Below are positions 6,981-10,378 of a stretch of DNA of 10,378 nucleotides, one piece after another (position 1 is the first letter of the stretch; each line of letters starts with the position of its first letter). The notes under the pieces were generated by a model that was given only the letters and a program-made list of their open reading frames with translations, was not told the origin of the DNA and made no database searches. Source of the DNA: a bacterium. Lineage in GTDB: Bacteria; Krumholzibacteriota; Krumholzibacteriia; LZORAL124-64-63. Location of the stretch: positions 1 through 10,378 of the forward strand of contig JAUVBS010000036.1 in assembly GCA_030591105.1 (NCBI GenBank). The letters run 5' to 3'. The position numbers were made by a program, and so were the translations under genes.

Positions 6981-9350
6981 CTTCATCAACGTCACACGGA
7001 TTGCCGCGTATCTCTCCCCTTGGCGCAGGTACGCGAAGTAGAGTCCTGAAGAGACCGGCAAATCCCGTCCGTCCCGTCCGTCCCAGACCACTTCCCGCCA
7101 GCCCGGTCCCGCTTCGTCGAGACGCCGGCTCCAGATCTGCCGTCCGTCGATGGAGAAGATCCGCAGGACAGCCGTTCCGGACGCCGGCTGGTAGAAACGC
7201 AGCGTGGTCCGGGGATTGAAAGGGTTGGGGTATGCGCTCAGGGCGAGTTCTCGATGGGGCAGCTCATCGGCCACCGCGGTGATCACGTTCTGGATGGCAC
7301 CGTAGATACGGAGTTTGCCCGCACCCCAGCGATCGATGTCGTCCGTGTGCTCGTCCTGACCGGCGCCCGCGCGCACCAGTTGCCGGAACCGGCCGTTGTC
7401 CAGGTCGGGAATGAGCTGCTTCAACAGGGCGGCAGCACCGGCCACATGGGGTCCCGCAGCGCTGGTGCCACCGAAGGCGGCGAAATCACCGACGTGGAAG
7501 GCGTGTGCGCTGTAAACGATGGAGCCGGGTGCGGCTATGTCCACGTCAGGACGGCCGTCGATACGCGGGCCCCAGCCGCTGAACGTGTTGATGTCCCCGT
7601 CACTAGAGGGATTGTAAGCCGCCACGCTGATGGCCGAGTCGGCTGTGGCGGGAAAGGTCACGGTATAGGTCGGGTCGACGGGCTGCCAGGTGTTGGGAGA
7701 GACCCAGCCGGAAACATCGTCGTAGAAGTAACCGTGGACGGTGAGGTCGGCCGGACCCGCGAACGCGAACTGCCAGGTGCCGTCGAGGACCCTGCCGTCG
7801 GACTCCGCGATACGCAAATCCTGGCGTACAGTGAGGCGGTCGCTGGTGGTGAGATTGCCGTAGATCTCGTAGCCCTGGTCGGTCACGATGCTGCCGTCGG
7901 CCGGCAGGGTGATCGGGCTGCCTCCGGGCGGCGTGACGGTGATGGGCCACCATTCACTCACACCGATCCAATGGAAGTTCGCCCAGACAACGTGGGCGTT
8001 CGCGGAAACGAGATCCGTCCCCGTGTCGGCATCGAAGGCGGTATGCATGTTACCGGTGGCCAGATTGCCCGCCGGTATGACGATGATCATGCCGTCGTCC
8101 GCAGCCAGTTCATTCAGCATGATCTCGGTGTTCGACGAACCATCCATGAATTCCCAGGTCCACTCGCCGTCCTCGATCAGAACGATGTCCGCGCCCTCGT
8201 CACGGGCCCAGGCCAGACCGGCCTCGATCGGTAAGAGGAACGGCGGCTCGAACGCCCACCAGAGATTCACATGCAAGCTCTCGATGTCCGGCGCCATGCC
8301 GCTCATGGCGTTACGCCAGGCCCAGCCGCCCCCGAAGATCCCCGAAACCTGAGTCCCGTGACCCCAGTAGTCCGCCTCCGCGTCGAGGAGGTCCACCCCG
8401 CGGCGATACACCGTACCGTCGCGATCGTAAATCGCCCGCACCTTCGACGGGCCGAGACTGAGCAACGGTTCACCGACGTCGAGATTGCCGTTGCCGTTGA
8501 TATCGTCGGTCAGGAAGTAGCGCTCGCCGAAACAGGGGTCGGTCTCGTCGTATTCTGGCGGGCCATAATCCCGCTCTCCGTTGTCGTTGGCGTCGTTGTA
8601 GAGGAAGTCGAAATCCGTGTCGTAACCGGGACCATTGCCGTGGATGGCGGTGCCGGAAGCCTCGTGATAGAGGAGCGCCTCGCCGGGGCCCGGCAACTCG
8701 TCGTCGTCCAGATCCACCGCGTCACCTGGAGTGAGATCCCCGCTCTGATCCACATCGAGCCAGTCGTACTGCTGGCCATCGAGATCGAAGAAGGCCGGAT
8801 GGTAATAGAGAATTCCGGTGTCGAGATCGCAAATGACGACGCCGTCTCCGGAGAGCGGCACGCCGTCGGGATCGTCGACTTGCCAGGCCAGTTCGGCCTC
8901 GACCTGTGGCCGGCTCTGCGCCAGTGTGGGCCGCGCACCGGGGCGCCAGGCGCAATCGATCATGGCCAGCGCAGGATACCTGATCAGGTCGGGCAGAGAC
9001 GTGAACGGAATCCGCGCCGGGTAGACGGTGCGGCTACCCGCCGGGCCGTTGCCGAAGTCGAAGAACTCGACTCCGAGCTCGCGTAGAGCTGCGAAGTCGT
9101 CGGCACCGGGTGCGGCGTGAAAGCGCACCGAGCCCGGAAACTTCTGCTCGGCCGCAATCCAGGGCGCGAGGTTTCCCAGCTCACTCGGATCGGTGAGACT
9201 GCTTCGATCCAGCTCCGGCAGCGTCATACGCCCTGCCGCCAGCTCCTGGCGCACGGTGAGTAGAAACGATAGACGGCCCTCGAGGAGCGCCTCGGCCGCG
9301 GCTTGCTGGGCGAACATCATTAGTACGATCGGGAGTATCAGGCGGCGCAT
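6978..9350 (-). CDS. Secreted subtilisin-like serine protease (S8) with calcium-loop insert and C-terminal sorting-type domain
   Basis: The product is a 790-residue exported peptidase. A signal peptide covers residues 1-19 (MRRLILPIVLMMFAQQAAA). A prodomain-like region follows to about 165 (VYPARIPFTSLPDLIRYP). The S8 triad is complete: Asp177 (DLDTGI), His331 (WGHGTQVSGI), Ser630 (GGTSAAGPHVAGAAAL), with oxyanion Asn429 (IPAGN). The Asp-His spacing is 154 residues against about 32 in subtilisin. The insert includes DVDQSGDL, NDANDNGERD and DINGNGNLD, which look like calcium-binding loops. A second insert of roughly 130 residues lies between Asn429 and Ser630. The C-terminus (about 700-790) has YPNPFNP, a D-G-R turn and SSGLYFAYL, typical of FlgD/Ig-like C-terminal domains used for type IX secretion or surface sorting in the FCB group. 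AAGGGA lies 6 bases before the ATG at 9350, and a promoter candidate is at 9433-9461. Substrate unknown. Confidence 0.95.
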   Translation of the reverse strand: MRRLILPIVLMMFAQQAAAEALLEGRLSFLLTVRQELAAGRMTLPELDRSSLTDPSELGNLAPWIAAEQKFPGSVRFHAAPGADDFAALRELGVEFFDFGNGPAGSRTVYPARIPFTSLPDLIRYPALAMIDCAWRPGARPTLAQSRPQVEAELAWQVDDPDGVPLSGDGVVICDLDTGILYYHPAFFDLDGQQYDWLDVDQSGDLTPGDAVDLDDDELPGPGEALLYHEASGTAIHGNGPGYDTDFDFLYNDANDNGERDYGPPEYDETDPCFGERYFLTDDINGNGNLDVGEPLLSLGPSKVRAIYDRDGTVYRRGVDLLDAEADYWGHGTQVSGIFGGGWAWRNAMSGMAPDIESLHVNLWWAFEPPFLLPIEAGLAWARDEGADIVLIEDGEWTWEFMDGSSNTEIMLNELAADDGMIIVIPAGNLATGNMHTAFDADTGTDLVSANAHVVWANFHWIGVSEWWPITVTPPGGSPITLPADGSIVTDQGYEIYGNLTTSDRLTVRQDLRIAESDGRVLDGTWQFAFAGPADLTVHGYFYDDVSGWVSPNTWQPVDPTYTVTFPATADSAISVAAYNPSSDGDINTFSGWGPRIDGRPDVDIAAPGSIVYSAHAFHVGDFAAFGGTSAAGPHVAGAAALLKQLIPDLDNGRFRQLVRAGAGQDEHTDDIDRWGAGKLRIYGAIQNVITAVADELPHRELALSAYPNPFNPRTTLRFYQPASGTAVLRIFSIDGRQIWSRRLDEAGPGWREVVWDGRDGRDLPVSSGLYFAYLRQGERYAAIRVTLMK

Positions 9351-9397
9351 CTACGGTCCCTTCGCATAGAGATGCTGGCATCGACGGGCACGGGATC

Positions 9398-9411
9398 GTG
9401 ACCACGGTCAC
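9398..9411. promoter_or_regulatory. Inverted repeat in the subtilase leader, possible operator
   Basis: GTGACC-AC-GGTCAC has 6-base arms and a 2-base spacer. It lies about 15-28 bases downstream of the predicted transcription start of the subtilase gene, where a bound repressor could block transcription. It could also be chance in GC-rich DNA. Confidence 0.3.
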
Positions 9412-9432
9412 CGGGGCGAACCGGATCCATTA

Positions 9433-9461
9433 AGGATACTGGTTTATGATGCAGCATTCAA
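9433..9461 (-). promoter_or_regulatory. Promoter candidate for the subtilase gene
   Basis: On the minus strand TTGAAT (9461-9456), a 17-base spacer and TATCCT (9438-9433) are seen. Transcription would start near 9426, giving a leader of about 76 bases before the ATG at 9350. The surrounding bases are more AT-rich than the genes on both sides. Confidence 0.5.
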
Positions 9462-9512
9462 TCCTGCTGGCGTCGGTGACGAAATTGGCGGCGCAGTTCG
9501 CGCGGCAAGGGC

Positions 9513-9532
9513 AGGACCCCCCGGGGGGTCCT
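9513..9532. repeat. Perfect 20-bp palindrome with C6G6 core
   Basis: AGGACCCCCCGGGGGGTCCT is fully self-complementary. As RNA it would fold to an 8-bp GC stem with a 4-base loop. It lies 82 bases past the stop of the lipocalin-like gene and about 50 bases upstream of the subtilase -35 element on the minus strand. No T-run follows. The same C6G6 core occurs at 1145-1159, also between genes. Confidence 0.6.
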
Positions 9533-9614
9533 CGTCCGCTGCCGAATCGGAGGTCCAGACCGATCCGGGGCGCGAATTTCAACAGCTTGCCAGAACTCGT
9601 TTCTAATCCGCAGG

Positions 9615-10378
9615 CTAAATCGGCGGCCGGCTCCCCTCGCCGTAACCGGTCAGTTCGATGTAGCCCTTACCGCCAACGCTCGTTGCTGGCCCGTCAACAC
9701 TCGTAGCCGGTCCGCCGGCGGGCGCACCCTGCTGGCCAGACACCGCGGCCGCACCCTCCCAGTAATACACTCCTGAGTGCTGGCTGACATTTTCCTGGTC
9801 GTCGAGGAGTGCGCGTACCGTCAGTCGTAAATTCTCGGCCGGCAACTCCAACTCCCACTCCACGGGGTAGGGAGCGGAGGTGGCCGGGCTGCGCCAGATG
9901 CGCTGGGATCGGGCAGTGAAGTCGTCCGCCGTGAGGTACGTGACCGTGCCGTCGGCAGCGATCAACGTACCAAGGGCGAAGTCGACGCCGCCGTTGCGGT
10001 CGCGTAGTCGGTAGAGCATCAGGTCGCGGCCGTCATCCAGCTGCAGGCAAAACCAGTCCCAGCCCGACTGGTGCGGCCGCAACTGACTACTGGAGAACTC
10101 GCGATCCATCCAGGCAGTTCCGTCGACCGGAACGCTTCGGCCACCGTTGGCCACCGTCCCGGCGACCTCCAGACGGGTATAGCTGTAGTACTGGCTGGCC
10201 GCTTCGCCGTCTGCGCTCTTGAGGCTGTAGCCACCCGGTCCCTGCAAGACGACTGGGCGGTCCGTGGTCAGGACCAGGTCGAGCGCTAGCTGACGCCGAT
10301 CGTCGCACGCTCGTATCGCGAAACCGTCGGCACGGCGTTCCAGCCGCCAGATCGCGTCGGTACCGGCCGGCGCGCGGC
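9615..10378 (-). CDS. COG5621/AttH-type lipocalin-like secreted protein, C-terminal part, cut by window edge
   Basis: The frame stays open from its stop at 9615 to the window edge, giving 253 C-terminal residues; the N-terminus and any signal peptide lie outside. The family (often annotated as predicted secreted hydrolase, related to carotenoid 1,2-hydratase CrtC) has two lipocalin-like barrels. Visible signatures are VVLQGPGGYSLKS, SQYYSYTRLEVAGTV, the hallmark GTAWMDREFSSSQL followed by GWDWFCLQLDDGRDLMLYRLRDRNG, and near the end GVYYWEGA and GYIELTGYG. No catalytic mechanism is established for most members; many sit beside ABC exporter genes, which would be just outside the window here. 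The TTG at 10247 is not the start, since family-like sequence (IWRLERRADGFAIRA) continues upstream of it in frame. The tail carries a small duplicated insert (GPATSV twice) before the last conserved strand. Confidence 0.88.
   Translation of the reverse strand, partial: RAPAGTDAIWRLERRADGFAIRACDDRRQLALDLVLTTDRPVVLQGPGGYSLKSADGEAASQYYSYTRLEVAGTVANGGRSVPVDGTAWMDREFSSSQLRPHQSGWDWFCLQLDDGRDLMLYRLRDRNGGVDFALGTLIAADGTVTYLTADDFTARSQRIWRSPATSAPYPVEWELELPAENLRLTVRALLDDQENVSQHSGVYYWEGAAAVSGQQGAPAGGPATSVDGPATSVGGKGYIELTGYGEGSRPPI

Noticed and set aside
9446..9706. Plus-strand frame of 86 codons with AAGGA before its ATG
   Set aside because: The apparent ribosome site is the reverse complement of the subtilase -10 region, the frame runs through the GC palindrome and then antisense into the lipocalin-like gene, and the product shows no recognisable motif.
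10245..10247. TTG at 10247 as the start of the lipocalin-like gene
   Set aside because: The frame stays open upstream to the window edge with sequence that fits the family, so the gene is simply truncated by the window.
1..10378. CRISPR array, tRNA or rRNA gene, transposase, or defence cluster
   Set aside because: I found no regularly spaced repeats, no cloverleaf or rRNA-like segment, no transposase motifs or flanking inverted repeats, and no known defence-family signature among the genes.

Overview
The window is high-GC bacterial DNA with tightly packed single-domain and multidomain genes, no tRNA or rRNA, no CRISPR array and no insertion sequence. The secreted subtilase ends in a FlgD/Ig-like C-terminal domain with the YPNPFNP signature. 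A secreted beta-propeller protein with Asp-box repeats lies at the left edge. This pairing is typical of the Fibrobacteres-Chlorobi-Bacteroidetes (FCB) superphylum and high-GC relatives such as Krumholzibacteriota, Eisenbacteria or Latescibacterota. That placement is an inference from domain style, not from a phylogeny.

Layout. Positions 1-898 (minus) hold the N-terminal 299 residues of the propeller protein, cut by the window edge. Positions 899-1267 are a 369-base non-coding stretch with a near-consensus promoter for it and a C6G7 block. A minus-strand block follows: a GNAT acetyltransferase (1268-1681), asparaginyl-tRNA synthetase asnS (1767-3167) and a Kv-beta-like aldo/keto reductase (3294-4292). 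A short divergent region (4293-4405) separates these from a plus-strand pair: a predicted lipoprotein alpha/beta hydrolase (4406-5344) and, 18 bases on, a soluble PAS-histidine kinase-receiver hybrid (5363-6928). A hairpin at 6953-6980 lies where this pair meets the convergent minus-strand subtilase (6978-9350). Beyond a 264-base gap with a good promoter and a perfect 20-bp palindrome, the right edge holds the C-terminal part of a COG5621/AttH-type lipocalin-like secreted protein (9615 to the edge, minus).

How the genes work together. asnS and the reductase are housekeeping or metabolic genes. The propeller protein, subtilase, lipoprotein hydrolase and lipocalin-like protein are all exported or envelope-facing. 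The hydrolase-kinase pair is the only clear functional unit: a surface enzyme co-transcribed with a cytoplasmic signalling protein that has no DNA-binding output. I found no defence system or other obviously new multi-gene system. The most unusual single object is the subtilase, whose catalytic domain carries a large insert with three calcium-loop-like motifs between Asp and His, and a second large insert between the oxyanion Asn and the Ser.
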